DNA of 64,000 nucleotides from Nocardia miyunensis NBRC 108239 (GTDB lineage Bacteria; Actinomycetota; Actinomycetes; Mycobacteriales; Mycobacteriaceae), in NCBI RefSeq assembly GCF_001613065.1, contig NZ_BDBQ01000064.1, positions 1 to 64,000 of the forward strand, in the 5' to 3' direction. The notes under the pieces were generated by a model. It worked only from the letters and a program-made list of their open reading frames with translations, did not search any database and had not been told where the DNA came from. Positions 63,959-64,000 of this stretch are shown piece by piece. Positions within the stretch are counted from its first letter, which is position 1. Each line of letters starts with the position of its first letter. The position numbers and the translations under genes are program-made.

Positions 63959-64000
63959 AACGACCGCATGCCGACTGCGCTGCCACGCGGTCGACGGGCT
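63955..64000 (+). CDS. Possible start of a gene continuing beyond the window
   Basis: ATG 63955 preceded by GGAGAAG opens a frame MKRPHADCAATRSTG that continues off the edge. The family cannot be told from 15 residues; a divergent regulator would be a natural neighbour for the P450 operon. Confidence 0.3.
   Translation, partial: MKRPHADCAATRSTG

Noticed and set aside
63786..63986. 66-codon minus-strand frame upstream of the third P450
   Set aside because: Arg/Ser/Pro-rich composition and no ribosome site; the opposite strand has better signals.

Overview
The window is high-GC DNA from an actinomycete, most likely Nocardia or a close relative (inference from codon use, three class-I P450s, a mycofactocin-type SDR, an NDMA-type alcohol dehydrogenase, TTG/GTG starts with good Shine-Dalgarno sites, and 4-nt ATGA/GTGA operon overlaps). 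Almost all of it is catabolic; no core housekeeping genes apart from tRNAs are present.

Region 1 (about 0.2-16.6 kb) is a glycolate/glyoxylate module. A GlcG-like protein, a crotonase plus CoA-transferase pair, a fumarylacetoacetase-fold hydrolase, a fused FAD/Fe-S 2-hydroxyacid dehydrogenase, an MFS permease and a serine/alanine-glyoxylate aminotransferase lie beside the complete tartronate-semialdehyde route: glyoxylate carboligase, tartronate semialdehyde reductase, glycerate kinase and hydroxypyruvate isomerase. Two IclR-family regulators flank it. The second has a textbook promoter (TTGACA-N18-TATATT) with an 18-bp palindromic operator at the predicted transcription start. The same TGGAAT-N4-ATTCC pattern occurs in the divergent promoter of the hyi-glxR-glxK-gcl operon.

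Region 2 (about 16.6-21.2 kb) is a recombination scar: a truncated SnoaL-like gene, a 3'-truncated IS3-family element, an intact IS110-family transposase, the C-terminal stub of a tyrosine integrase, a tRNA operon (Gly-GCC, Cys-GCA, Val-GAC, minus strand) ending in a strong bidirectional terminator, a separate tRNA-Val(CAC), and a truncated SDR.

Region 3 (about 21.2-64 kb) is a large, apparently uncharacterised degradation supercluster. It holds a 6-oxocamphor-hydrolase-like beta-diketone hydrolase, a TetR regulator, an acyl-CoA dehydrogenase, SDRs, an MHS-type transporter, a Rieske oxygenase with a small companion protein, an aldo/keto reductase, a 3Fe-4S ferredoxin with its reductase, a metallo-beta-lactamase-fold enzyme, twin alpha/beta hydrolases with a GAHTG elbow, two CoA-transferases, a thiolase, a type I Baeyer-Villiger monooxygenase, two crotonases, a nitroreductase, three P450s, an old-yellow-enzyme/dienoyl-CoA-reductase-like flavoprotein, paired SnoaL-like proteins, a 2-oxoacid/acetoin-type E1 alpha/beta pair with a distant E2, an acetoacetyl-CoA synthetase, a hot-dog hydratase, and an alcohol/aldehyde dehydrogenase pair. 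The gene set suits stepwise P450 hydroxylation, ketone formation, ring opening by Baeyer-Villiger or retro-Claisen chemistry, CoA activation, beta-oxidation and cleavage to acetyl/acetoacetyl units, as for a cyclic terpenoid or other alicyclic ketone. The substrate is inferred, not shown.

A recurring AT-rich element, approximately AACATAATTAG, occurs in the intergenic regions ahead of at least six of these transcription units and suggests one regulon. A 552-residue HTH protein of unknown family sits in the middle, divergent from the E1/SnoaL/flavoprotein genes, with 11-bp inverted repeats in its promoter region.
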